Counted from the stretch's first letter, positions 1-6,725 are shown. The stretch: DNA of 9,087 nt from Schlesneria sp. (GCA_025353525.1 JANXOO010000176.1:1-9087), one strand, 5' to 3'. Numbers and translations: made by a program. The notes: generated by a model not told the origin, from the letters alone.

Positions 1-278
1 GCGACAGGACTACATTTGGCAGACTCGCCTCCTCTGAGATAGTCGCATTTGAATTCCCTTCAAATTCAGAATCCGCCCGGACGAAACGATTCCCGCGCCG
101 CCATCGATCGGCAGTCTGAGATTGACGAAAACGGTGATCCGTCGAGAATAAGGCCCAACTCGCCGAAACAATCCCTCGTCGCTCACCCCCGAAGAGAAGG
201 GACTCGCATCCCGCTGCGCCTCGATGCCTGTCGCCTTGACGCAAACGGCTATTAGCAAACTCGCACAGCGTTACGTCT
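1..278. other. non-coding leader region before the PAP2-like gene
   Basis: No convincing gene lies here; the short open frames on both strands have unpatterned compositions and resemble no family I know. The one clear structure is a perfect 7-base inverted repeat (ATTTGAA/TTCAAAT, 47-53 and 59-65, 5-base loop) with no T-run on either side, so it does not look like a terminator. A TTGACG hexamer at 236-241 could be a -35 element, but no good -10 box follows at 16-18 bases. No strong Shine-Dalgarno precedes the ATG at 279. Confidence 0.5.
47..65. repeat. short perfect inverted repeat
   Basis: Arms ATTTGAA (47-53) and TTCAAAT (59-65) enclose the loop TTCCC. It lies about 214 bases before the PAP2-like start. 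It could be an operator or the tail of an upstream transcript; the sequence alone does not decide. Confidence 0.4.
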
Positions 279-1394
279 ATGGAATCAACTCGTATCTCCT
301 ACAATGGTTCAGCACCGCTTTTCAGCGGCTGGATCGTGTGCGCCATGTGGGCAGCGTTCGGATTGTCGGTGTTTCCCGTTTCAACGGACGGGGCAGATCC
401 GATCAGAGTTTCGTTTGCGACTCGCACCCCGGCGGATATCTTCGAAACAACATTGTCGCCACCAGTTCGATCGATTCCTCGGCCCTGGTTTTTGCGACAA
501 GCGAGCACGAATTCAAAATGGACTGGTACGGTCGACCCGTCGTCCGGACCATTACTGTTCTCGCGCCAACTCACAGCGCCCGAACAGCGTCCCTTCGAGT
601 CATTTCCACATCGGGTCGATCCGCAATCGCCACGATTCGATGATTCTGCCTTGACGATCGAACGGGATTTCCAGTGGTCAAAACGGAACCGGATCAGCGC
701 ATGTGATGATTTGTGCAACTTGCCATTTCGTTGGGGTGATGAAATTGCCTCGCTGGCAACCTGTGAGAATGCCGTTTTTCTGGGAATTGCCGGGGGTGCG
801 GCGGTCATTCTGCATAACAACGTCGACCAGCGTGCAAATCGGGAATACGACCAGAATGGTCCTCAGGGAGGGCACTTTTCCAATACCGTGAAACACGGCG
901 GAGATACGTTCGCCGTCCATGTCCCCTTGATGGCTGGTATCTATGCGACGAGTCTTTGGCATCAGGATGAAGACCTTCACGAACTGGCGCTGACGATGTT
1001 TGCCAGCTACAAATTCACCGTCCTCAGCACACTGGCGATACAGTACGGAACAGGGACACATCGTTCCAACGGAGGTTTCCTCAGTTTTTCTGGTGACAGC
1101 GGGTTTCCGTCACAACCGACTGCCACCACGTTCGCAATCGCAGCCGTTGTCGACGAAGCATACGGCTGGACCGGCGGAGTTCCGGCATACATCGTGGCGG
1201 GATTGATCGGATGGGCCGAGATTGACCAGCACCAGCACACGGTTTCGGAAGTCGCTTTCGGTGCCGCGCTTGGCTATGCGATCGGAAAATCGATCGGGGC
1301 ACTTCACTACCATCCCGATACACCCTTCAAACTGGTTCCCTTCTCGGACATCAATACCGGAACGCAGGGGATGGGATTCGAGTGGAGGTATTAA
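279..1394 (+). CDS. PAP2-fold membrane protein, probably catalytically inactive
   Basis: A 371-residue protein. It begins with a Sec-type signal or anchor (hydrophobic core about residues 17-33, possible cleavage after GA near 39), followed by a polar proline/arginine-rich stretch to about 135. The C-terminal half has PAP2 topology, with hydrophobic segments near 165-180, 211-226, 237-257, 281-313 and 325-341. PAP2 enzymes dephosphorylate lipid phosphates at the membrane using KxxxxxxRP, SGH and SRxxxxxHxxxD. Here the three motifs keep their spacing but read Q255...R262-S263, FPS278-Q279-P280-TAT and A313-E314...H320...E324. The first Lys, the acid/base His of motif 2 and the Arg of motif 3 are absent, and the final Asp is Glu. 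Fold assignment rests on spacing and hydrophobic pattern; loss of activity is inferred. It precedes oleC by 141 bases on the same strand. The ATG at 279 has no obvious Shine-Dalgarno but is the first start giving the full leader. Confidence 0.8.
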   Translation: MESTRISYNGSAPLFSGWIVCAMWAAFGLSVFPVSTDGADPIRVSFATRTPADIFETTLSPPVRSIPRPWFLRQASTNSKWTGTVDPSSGPLLFSRQLTAPEQRPFESFPHRVDPQSPRFDDSALTIERDFQWSKRNRISACDDLCNLPFRWGDEIASLATCENAVFLGIAGGAAVILHNNVDQRANREYDQNGPQGGHFSNTVKHGGDTFAVHVPLMAGIYATSLWHQDEDLHELALTMFASYKFTVLSTLAIQYGTGTHRSNGGFLSFSGDSGFPSQPTATTFAIAAVVDEAYGWTGGVPAYIVAGLIGWAEIDQHQHTVSEVAFGAALGYAIGKSIGALHYHPDTPFKLVPFSDINTGTQGMGFEWRY

Positions 1395-1425
1395 TTCAGT
1401 CGCGATGGACCTGGATTCGTCGCGC

Positions 1426-1454
1426 GTGGCATCGGTATGCCAACCGTATATACT
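1426..1454 (+). promoter_or_regulatory. candidate sigma70-type promoter for oleC
   Basis: GTGGCA (1426-1431, 4 of 6 to TTGACA) is followed after exactly 17 bases by TATACT (1449-1454, 5 of 6 to TATAAT). A transcript starting near 1461 would begin after the upstream in-frame ATG at 1437 and before the one at 1536, agreeing with the start chosen for oleC. This is a consensus match only; planctomycete promoters are poorly conserved. Confidence 0.3.
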
Positions 1455-1535
1455 CCGCGATCTCGCAATTCGGGAATACAGTTTCGCCGAGTCCTCGGCC
1501 AAGTCGATTGCGATCTCTGTCGCCCGGGCTCGAAT

Positions 1536-3386
1536 ATGCCGACCGTCAATATCGCAACTCATTTGAAGGAGATGGCCGAACAACACCCTTCCCGATTGGC
1601 GGTGATATTCCCGACGACTCGCAAGCGATTGGGTCGAACGGAATATACAAGTCAGTCGTACGAGGCGCTCGATCGTGAAAGTGATTTTGTTGCAGCGGGA
1701 CTCGATGCAGCGGGGATCGGACGAGGAACCAAAACGGTCTTGATGGTTCCACCCTCTCCCGAATTCTTTACTCTCACGTTTGCACTGTTCAAAGCCGGTG
1801 CGGTACCGGTACTTGTTGACCCGGGAATCGGAATCAGGAACCTGGGAAAATGTTTGGCAGAAGCCAGTCCGGAAGCGTTTATCGGCGTGACGAAAGCTCA
1901 TCTCGCTCGAGTTCTGTTCCGATGGAGCAAACGTTCGATTCGGAAATTCGTTACGGTCGGACGCCGCCTTGGCTGGGGTGGCGAAAACTTGAGAACAATT
2001 TCTGATCGGGGTCAGTCACGGCAAACTGATCGTGTCAGTCGAGCGGACCGCTGGCAAGCCGCCGCAACAGAAGCGGACCAGACGGCCGCAATCCTGTTCA
2101 CGAGCGGCAGTACGGGCGTTCCGAAAGGTGCCGTCTATTCACACGGCAATTTCGAAGCTCAAGTGGCTGCACTCAGGAAAGCTTTCCAGATCGAACCTGG
2201 CGAGATCGATCTCTGTACGTTCCCGCTGTTTGCTCTGTTCGCACCGGCACTCGGTATGACGGCCGTTGTTCCTCGAATGAACTTCACTCGACCGGCGAAG
2301 GTCGATCCGCGCGAAATTGACGAACCGATCCGGACCTTCGGAATCAACAACCTGTTCGGTTCCCCCGCCCTCCTCAATCGTGTTGGCAGAGACTTCGAAT
2401 TGACTGGTACAACTCGGCTGCCGCGCCAATCGCAATCGGACGATAAAGGACTCGCCGGACCGAATACTGTAAAAGTCGTCGAACCTCAACTTGCATCATC
2501 ATCAAAGGGGACCATCCGGCATCTCAACGAATCCGCTCCCCACATCGATCCGGTGAGATGGCCATCGCTTCGACGAGTTCTTTCAGCGGGCGCTCCCGTT
2601 TCCCCCGCGATTCTCGAACGATTTGCAAAGCAGCTTGCACCGGGCGCACAAATCTTTACACCCTACGGAGCGACCGAATCGCTGCCAGTTGCTGTCATCG
2701 GCAGCAACGAAATTCTCGACGAGACCCGTTATCAAACTGCCGAAGGGGCAGGAACATGCGTCGGTCGCCCAGTCGAGGGGATCGATGTCGCGATCATTCC
2801 GATTTCCGACGATCCGATTCCCGTTTGGCACGAGTCACTTCGATTGCCGCAGGGAGAGATCGGCGAAATCGTCGTGCATGGCCCGATGGTGACTCAGCAG
2901 TATTACCAACGCCCCGATCTGACGGCACTCGCCAAGATTCCGGATCCAACCACAGGAAGAATGCGGCATCGAATGGGAGATGTCGGGTATTTTGACTCGA
3001 CGGGCCGGTTGTGGTTTTGCGGACGCAAATCACATCGCGTCGTCACGACCGACCGGACATTTTTTACAGAACCCGTTGAAGGAATCTTCAATTCCCACCC
3101 AGGCGTCTTTCGATCCGCACTTGTCGGAGTGACCCGCGCAGGATCAGTTCAGCCAGTCCTGTGTGTCGAGCGTGAATCGGGCCATCAAACGAATGGCAAC
3201 CGCAGGGCTATTGAAAAACGGATGATCGAAGAATTACTGGACCTGGGATCCCGATTTGAGAAGACAAGGCCGATTCAAACAATTCTGTTTCATTCGAACT
3301 TCCCGGTGGACATCCGTCACAACTCAAAGATTTTCCGGGAAAAGCTGGCGATCTGGGCCATGAAAAAGCTGGAATCGCGACATTAG
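1536..3386 (+). CDS. oleC: OleC-like olefin beta-lactone synthetase (AMP-dependent)
   Basis: A 616-residue member of the acyl-adenylate-forming superfamily. OleC activates a 2-alkyl-3-hydroxyalkanoate with ATP and closes it to a beta-lactone, which OleB decarboxylates to a long-chain internal olefin. Visible signatures: P-loop FTSGSTGVPKG at 188-198, YGATE at 377-381, GD at 481-482 followed by WFCGRKSH, and the C-terminal lysine K598 in HNSKIFREKL. Stretches such as VPVLVDPGIG and FALFAPALGMT are typical of OleC rather than ordinary acyl-CoA ligases. The frame is open to an earlier ATG at 1437, but family alignment begins at MPTVNIATHL, so 1536 is preferred; neither ATG has a clear Shine-Dalgarno. 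The protein is longer than the usual OleC (about 550-560) because of an insertion of about 48 residues near 290-340. OleA, OleB and OleD are not in the window. Another beta-lactone or acyl-ligase role remains possible. Confidence 0.92.
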   Translation: MPTVNIATHLKEMAEQHPSRLAVIFPTTRKRLGRTEYTSQSYEALDRESDFVAAGLDAAGIGRGTKTVLMVPPSPEFFTLTFALFKAGAVPVLVDPGIGIRNLGKCLAEASPEAFIGVTKAHLARVLFRWSKRSIRKFVTVGRRLGWGGENLRTISDRGQSRQTDRVSRADRWQAAATEADQTAAILFTSGSTGVPKGAVYSHGNFEAQVAALRKAFQIEPGEIDLCTFPLFALFAPALGMTAVVPRMNFTRPAKVDPREIDEPIRTFGINNLFGSPALLNRVGRDFELTGTTRLPRQSQSDDKGLAGPNTVKVVEPQLASSSKGTIRHLNESAPHIDPVRWPSLRRVLSAGAPVSPAILERFAKQLAPGAQIFTPYGATESLPVAVIGSNEILDETRYQTAEGAGTCVGRPVEGIDVAIIPISDDPIPVWHESLRLPQGEIGEIVVHGPMVTQQYYQRPDLTALAKIPDPTTGRMRHRMGDVGYFDSTGRLWFCGRKSHRVVTTDRTFFTEPVEGIFNSHPGVFRSALVGVTRAGSVQPVLCVERESGHQTNGNRRAIEKRMIEELLDLGSRFEKTRPIQTILFHSNFPVDIRHNSKIFREKLAIWAMKKLESRH

Positions 3387-3397
3387 TCCGTCTTCGC

Positions 3398-3434
3398 TGG
3401 AGTTCAGGCTTGAGCCTGTCCTCTCCGGACTCCA
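3398..3434. repeat. stem-loop element downstream of oleC
   Basis: An outer stem TGGAGT/ACTCCA (3398-3403 and 3429-3434) encloses CAGGCT-TG-AGCCTG (3405-3418) and a small GTCC/GGAC stem (3418-3421 and 3427-3430). It starts 12 bases after the oleC stop. It lacks a T-run, so it is not a standard intrinsic terminator. It may be a dispersed intergenic repeat or a 3'-end stabilising structure. Confidence 0.45.
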
Positions 3435-3504
3435 ACCGTCAGTCCACCCTGGTACGATGTCAGCCGTCAGTTTGCATCAGGATCGGCGCATCAACAATAG
3501 TCGC

Positions 3505-3553
3505 AAATTGATGATGTCGCGACATCACTGAATGATTGAGTCAATTTCAGTGA
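3505..3553. repeat. nested inverted repeats around a 16-base palindrome
   Basis: TGATGTCGCGACATCA at 3512-3527 is a perfect 16-base palindrome. It is flanked by AAATTGA (3505-3511) and TCAATTT (3541-3547), which can pair as an outer stem. A second, competing dyad has arms TCACTGAA (3525-3532) and TTCAGTGA (3546-3553), with ATTGA-G-TCAAT inside. Nearly every base of the 49 takes part in some dyad. It could be an operator, a recombination site or a folded RNA. Confidence 0.5.
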
Positions 3554-3680
3554 CAAAGGTTCTGACAGTCAATGATGCCCCGGTCCCTGGTGCCACAACA
3601 CTGAAGCAGCGTTTTACGAAAAAAAACAAATCTCAGGTCCTGCGGGTTCTTACTTTTTCTTCCTTGCGTCTTTGGTGTGT

Positions 3681-3693
3681 CAGGCAAAGCCTG
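3681..3693. repeat. CAGGC-AAA-GCCTG palindrome
   Basis: A perfect 5-base stem with a 3-base loop in the oleC/radical SAM convergent gap. It has the same CAGGC...GCCTG core as the element at 3405-3418, which suggests two copies or remnants of one short intergenic repeat. Confidence 0.4.
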
Positions 3694-3702
3694 GCGTTTC
3701 TT

Positions 3703-3740
3703 ATCAGTTGAAAGGAACTGATCGTGTTATTTTTCTTTAT
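3703..3740 (+). terminator. weak candidate intrinsic terminator, plus strand
   Basis: ATCAGTT (3703-3709) and AACTGAT (3716-3722) form a perfect 7-base stem with a 6-base loop. It is followed after a few bases by the T-rich stretch 3727-3738, including five T in a row at 3730-3734. The stem is AT-rich and the T-run is not immediately adjacent, so efficiency is doubtful. It lies 316 bases past the oleC stop. Confidence 0.3.
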
Positions 3741-3893
3741 CGGGTCGGTCGAGTCAACGCTTGACCGAAAAAAAACTCACTGCAATCCGCAAATCGGGAC
3801 AAAAAGGGAGCCCACATGGGTCACTTGAATGGATCGAACAAACCATCACACGCCTCGGTTTGGCATCGACGCTCAGAAGCCGAGGGCGATGAC

Positions 3894-5513
3894 TCAGCCA
3901 ACCTGGTGCCGGGCCTGACGTTTGGGTCCCGTTTTGTCGCCCATTGAACGGACTTGTGACGCTGTTTGGGACGCATCGATGAAGGGACGCAGGCAATGGG
4001 GCTTGTCGTTCCGACCGCCGCGTTGATAGTCTCGCCACAATGATTCCGCCACATCAGCGGCTGGCAATCGCCTGATCGCGATGAGGTACTCGAACAGCAG
4101 TTCGATCAAACGACCGAGCGGGATTCCGGACGTCCTGGCTTCGCGATCAAAATACCATGCGACGAATTGACGGAACGCGACAAACGGTGAAACCACGATG
4201 CCATCATCCGAACGGGCAATGCTTGCATCGTCACCCGGCCTCGCCCAAAGCATCGGCAGCGTTTCGACAAAGTTTCCACTGTTGGCGATCGTATCCCAAT
4301 ACCTGGCAAATCGCCTCAGTTCCTGAATGGCCGAGAAATTGAGCAAACTGTTCGACAGAATTTCGTACGGAGGATGCGGGCTGTAAACCATTTGCCACGC
4401 TCCGTCGTGCCTGGTAATCGGAGTTCCCCGCAACCGCTTCAGAATTCCGACCTGAATCTCGTGCGGACCGAGTCTCACCAGTCGGTCGAAACCGGCGGCA
4501 AAACTTTCCACAGATTCGCCGGGCAGGCCAACAATCAAATCGGCATGAACGTGGACCCCCGTGTGCTCGCGCAACCAAACCAGATTCTGTTCGGCAAGAC
4601 GATTGTCCTGACGACGACTGATCAGTTCGCAAACTTCTTCGTTGAAAGTCTGGATGCCGACTTCAAACTGCAACGCACCCGAAGGGAAGCGAACAATCAA
4701 ATCCTTCAGCGATTCGGGAAGTCGATCCGGAATCATCTCAAAGTGCAGGAACAGTCCCGGTTCAAGGCGATTCAGAAAAAACTCGAGTATCGCTTTCCCC
4801 ACTTTCAGATTGAGATTAAACGTCCGATCAACGAACTTGAATTGACGGGCTCCGCGACGCAGTAATAATTCCATTGCTGCCAGGAATTGTTCAAGCGGAA
4901 ACTGCCTGACCGGGATATCGAGCGCCGACAGACAAAACTCGCACGTAAATGGACACCCTCGCGATGCTTCGACATAAATCACGCGGTGAGCGAGATCGTC
5001 GTCAGAATACAAATCATACGGTAATACGAGATCGGCGAGAGTTGGCAATGGTGCGGAGATCAACGATCCAGTGTTGATCGGGACAATATCGAGCACGTCG
5101 ACGGCTCGTTCGAGTCGACTGGACGGATCAAGGTATTCCCGGCAGAAACGGGCGAAGGCCATGTCGGCTTCACCGGATATCACGTGGTCCGCCAGTCGAA
5201 CGATTTCCTGTTCGTCCGCTTCATAACTGACCTCGGGGCCACCTAAAACTACGACGATTCCGGGACAGACCCGTTTAAGGTCCGCAACCAATCGCGTTGT
5301 CTCGGTCACATTCCAGATATAAATCGACAGCCCGACAATCCGCGGTTGATGCGCGAGAATCGCATCCAGAATCTCGAGTGTTGGCTGCTGGATGGTGAAT
5401 TCCAGTAACGCCGTTTCGCTCTGCAATTCTCCCATATTCGCCAACAGATACCGCAATCCGAACGCACAGTGGATGTAACGGGCATTGAGCGTGGCGAGGA
5501 CTATGTCTGCCAT
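3894..5513 (-). CDS. B12-binding radical SAM protein with C-terminal DUF4080
   Basis: A 539-residue cytosolic protein. Residues 1 to about 140 form a Rossmann-like cobalamin-binding domain ([18 protein letters not shown] near the start, [13 protein letters not shown] near 90); no DxHxxG base-off motif is seen, so any cobalamin would probably bind base-on. The radical SAM core carries C187-x3-C191-x2-C194 (GCPFTCEFC) for the 4Fe-4S cluster that cleaves S-adenosylmethionine, with FEVGIQTFN and [11 protein letters not shown] farther on. The C-terminal part, from about residue 360 (LKRLRGTPI and later), matches the DUF4080 type. The substrate is unknown to me; B12 radical SAM enzymes commonly methylate or rearrange unactivated carbons. 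The ATG at 5513 fits the family N-terminus but has only a weak Shine-Dalgarno. The gene is 241 bases from yceH, with no obvious substrate-peptide or partner gene nearby. Confidence 0.92.
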   Translation of the reverse strand: MADIVLATLNARYIHCAFGLRYLLANMGELQSETALLEFTIQQPTLEILDAILAHQPRIVGLSIYIWNVTETTRLVADLKRVCPGIVVVLGGPEVSYEADEQEIVRLADHVISGEADMAFARFCREYLDPSSRLERAVDVLDIVPINTGSLISAPLPTLADLVLPYDLYSDDDLAHRVIYVEASRGCPFTCEFCLSALDIPVRQFPLEQFLAAMELLLRRGARQFKFVDRTFNLNLKVGKAILEFFLNRLEPGLFLHFEMIPDRLPESLKDLIVRFPSGALQFEVGIQTFNEEVCELISRRQDNRLAEQNLVWLREHTGVHVHADLIVGLPGESVESFAAGFDRLVRLGPHEIQVGILKRLRGTPITRHDGAWQMVYSPHPPYEILSNSLLNFSAIQELRRFARYWDTIANSGNFVETLPMLWARPGDDASIARSDDGIVVSPFVAFRQFVAWYFDREARTSGIPLGRLIELLFEYLIAIRRLPAADVAESLWRDYQRGGRNDKPHCLRPFIDASQTASQVRSMGDKTGPKRQARHQVG

Positions 5514-5754
5514 AATGCATCAGACTTCGTGCGACATGTGTTGAGACATTTGCAAAACCTTAACACCTGGGGGATGCCCTGCACGATTTTCCAGCCCTCT
5601 GTGCAGAAACCGGATTTCAATAGACACTGCACAGTCGTAAAAGACAGATCACGGAATGGCGACCTCGCGGTGGAATTCCAGGTTGCCAGTCGTGTTCCGA
5701 CTCGATTTGCGAAACGCGACCCCAGTCGATACCTCGTTCTGTACCATGACCCGT
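5514..5754. other. intergenic region between yceH and the radical SAM gene
   Basis: This should hold the 3' end of the yceH transcript and the promoter of the minus-strand radical SAM gene. No clear -35/-10 pair was found on the minus strand. The main structure is the inverted repeat at 5599-5634. Open frames crossing it are unpatterned and overlap yceH antisense. Confidence 0.4.
5599..5634. promoter_or_regulatory. inverted repeat upstream of the radical SAM gene
   Basis: CTGTGCAG (5599-5606) and CTGCACAG (5627-5634) are perfect 8-base complementary arms separated by 20 bases. A third CTGCAC lies at 5579-5584. The nearest arm is about 86 bases before the start at 5513. The spacing would suit two operator half-sites or a hairpin at the end of the yceH transcript; there is no adjacent T-run. 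Confidence 0.3.
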
Positions 5755-6528
5755 CTAGCCGCCCAACTGCCGACGGAGATCTTCAAATTTGCTTTGCAAC
5801 GACTGAAAATCGTCACGGACAGACGCGAGTTCGTCCTTGAGTTCCCGAACAGCCGATTCGAGACTCGCAATCCGTGCCCCGCCATCGCCGCCCGTTGCAT
5901 TCGTTTGGACGTCGTTTGAACGGCGGACAACCGGATCTGAATTTGGTCTGATGGCGGCGACCGTTTCTTCGGCGTCGTCAGACCGATATTCCGCCAGTGG
6001 TTCGCGATTTTCGTTGTGAGGATACAGGTCGTGATCGACTTCGATCCCGCGACGTTCGAGCGATCCGTTGGCTCGCACCAGTCCGGCAGACATCAGTGCC
6101 TGCAACTCGCTCCGCAGGTCCTCTTGCGAATCGATCGCGACCATCCGGCTGGCACGTGTTCTGAGTTCGCCGAGTTGCTGTTTTCCTCGCAACATTAACT
6201 CCGTCACGATCGCCAGTTGCTTCTCGTTTAAGGCAGTCTTGTGTCGCATATAGTGGCGATAGCGTTCCGTACGACCACTCTCGGTATGCAAACACCCGAC
6301 AAGCCCCCGTTCCTGCAACTGCAACAGCGTTTCGAGAACGTCGTCTTCGTCGTAGTTGGAAACCGGATCACGATTGCTTTTCTGATTGCAGCCGGTCGTG
6401 GCTGCTTTCAGAGTCATCGGATACTGATCGGGAACGGTGAACGCCTTTTCCAGCAACACACCAAGCACCCGCCGCTGCTTGCGGGGCATTTCTTTTAAAG
6501 AGACGGTTTCACCGGCGGTTTCATTCAT
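5755..6528 (-). CDS. yceH: YceH/DUF480 family tandem winged-helix protein
   Basis: A 257-residue protein matching the E. coli YceH family: LLEKAFTVPDQYPMTL near 25-40, the hallmark CNQKSNRDP at 47-55, ELMLRGKQQLGELRTRA at about 110-126, then a second winged helix. The fold suggests nucleic-acid binding or regulation, but the family has no firmly established biochemical role that I know of. Residues about 172-217 form a polar low-complexity linker, and 218-255 form a heptad-like coiled coil (IASLESAVRELKDEL onward), likely for self-association. E. coli YceH is about 215 residues, so this protein is longer mainly in the linker and coil. The ATG at 6528 is supported by AGGAA eight bases upstream. 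It is followed by the radical SAM gene on the same strand after 241 bases. Confidence 0.93.
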   Translation of the reverse strand: MNETAGETVSLKEMPRKQRRVLGVLLEKAFTVPDQYPMTLKAATTGCNQKSNRDPVSNYDEDDVLETLLQLQERGLVGCLHTESGRTERYRHYMRHKTALNEKQLAIVTELMLRGKQQLGELRTRASRMVAIDSQEDLRSELQALMSAGLVRANGSLERRGIEVDHDLYPHNENREPLAEYRSDDAEETVAAIRPNSDPVVRRSNDVQTNATGGDGGARIASLESAVRELKDELASVRDDFQSLQSKFEDLRRQLGG

Positions 6529-6536
6529 CTTCGGTT

Positions 6537-6541
6537 TCCTT
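6537..6541 (-). promoter_or_regulatory. Shine-Dalgarno for yceH
   Basis: AGGAA on the minus strand, 8 bases before the ATG at 6528. It is one of the two clear ribosome-binding sites in the window and fixes the yceH start. Confidence 0.7.
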
Positions 6542-6577
6542 CACCGGACAAGCATTCGTCTCGTCCTCAAGTTTCAG

Positions 6578-6589
6578 TGAACGCGTTCA
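6578..6589. promoter_or_regulatory. 12-base palindrome upstream of yceH
   Basis: TGAACGCGTTCA is a perfect palindrome whose near edge is 49 bases before the yceH start, a position suited to an operator. No second copy was noticed and no -10/-35 pair is clear, so regulation is only a possibility. Confidence 0.25.
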
Positions 6590-6610
6590 TTCGACTTGCA
6601 GGACCTGCTG

Positions 6611-6664
6611 AAAACGGGGGACAGGCACCAGGAAGACCCCCGGCGCGCCGGGGTCCCCGTTTTT
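6611..6664. terminator. large GC-rich hairpin, REP-like / bidirectional terminator
   Basis: Outer arms AAAACGGGGGAC (6611-6622) and GTCCCCGTTTT (6653-6663) pair with one bulged G. Inside is a perfect 16-base palindrome, CCCCGGCGCGCCGGGG (6638-6653). On the plus strand the hairpin ends in five T; on the minus strand the complement of the left A-run gives four T. It could therefore terminate in both directions, most relevantly for the peroxidase gene ending at 6726. The left arm continues into ACAGGCACC, a sequence I associate from memory with dispersed REP-type hairpins in planctomycetes and other bacteria; this is unverified here. Confidence 0.6.
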
Positions 6665-6725
6665 CGGACCTCAACCAAAATCCCCTAGGGTATCGCGAGT
6701 GCGACAGGGATCGCTTTTGTCGACT

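Larger units (their letters stand above)
3387..3893. other. 507-base convergent intergenic region rich in dyads
   Basis: This gap lies between the 3' ends of oleC (plus) and the radical SAM gene (minus). No coding sequence is supported. It holds, in order, a CAGGCT/AGCCTG element in a wider stem (3398-3434), a nested dyad (3505-3553), a CAGGC-AAA-GCCTG palindrome (3681-3693), a 7-base-stem hairpin with downstream T-rich sequence (3703-3740) and an 8-base stem beside an A-run (3746-3775). Homopolymer-rich stretches at 3617-3631 and 3726-3775 depart from the composition of the flanking genes. It may include transcript ends for both neighbours, decayed repeats or a small RNA. Confidence 0.6.

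Noticed and set aside
224..643. Plus-strand open frame overlapping the start of the PAP2-like gene
   Set aside because: It overlaps the signal-peptide-bearing frame almost entirely and shows no family pattern.
1437..1535. Extension of OleC to the ATG at 1437
   Set aside because: The extra 33 residues do not match the OleC N-terminus, no Shine-Dalgarno is present, and a candidate promoter lies across the upstream start.
1572..1574. Internal OleC ATG preceded by AAGGAG
   Set aside because: The AAGGAG touches the ATG with no spacer, and starting there would remove the conserved NIATHL segment.
1110..1901. Long minus-strand open frame (263 codons) across the PAP2-like and oleC genes
   Set aside because: It is antisense to two well-supported genes and its product is arginine/serine-rich with no recognisable motif, as expected of a shadow frame.
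3746..3775. Hairpin CGGTCGAG/CTTGACCG beside an A-run, considered as a terminator
   Set aside because: On the plus strand the stem is followed by A, not T; on the minus strand the T-run precedes the stem and the sequence after it is A-rich. Neither direction gives the hairpin-then-U order.
5755..6528. Plus-strand frames across yceH
   Set aside because: They are antisense to a family with clear signature residues and carry no motif of their own.
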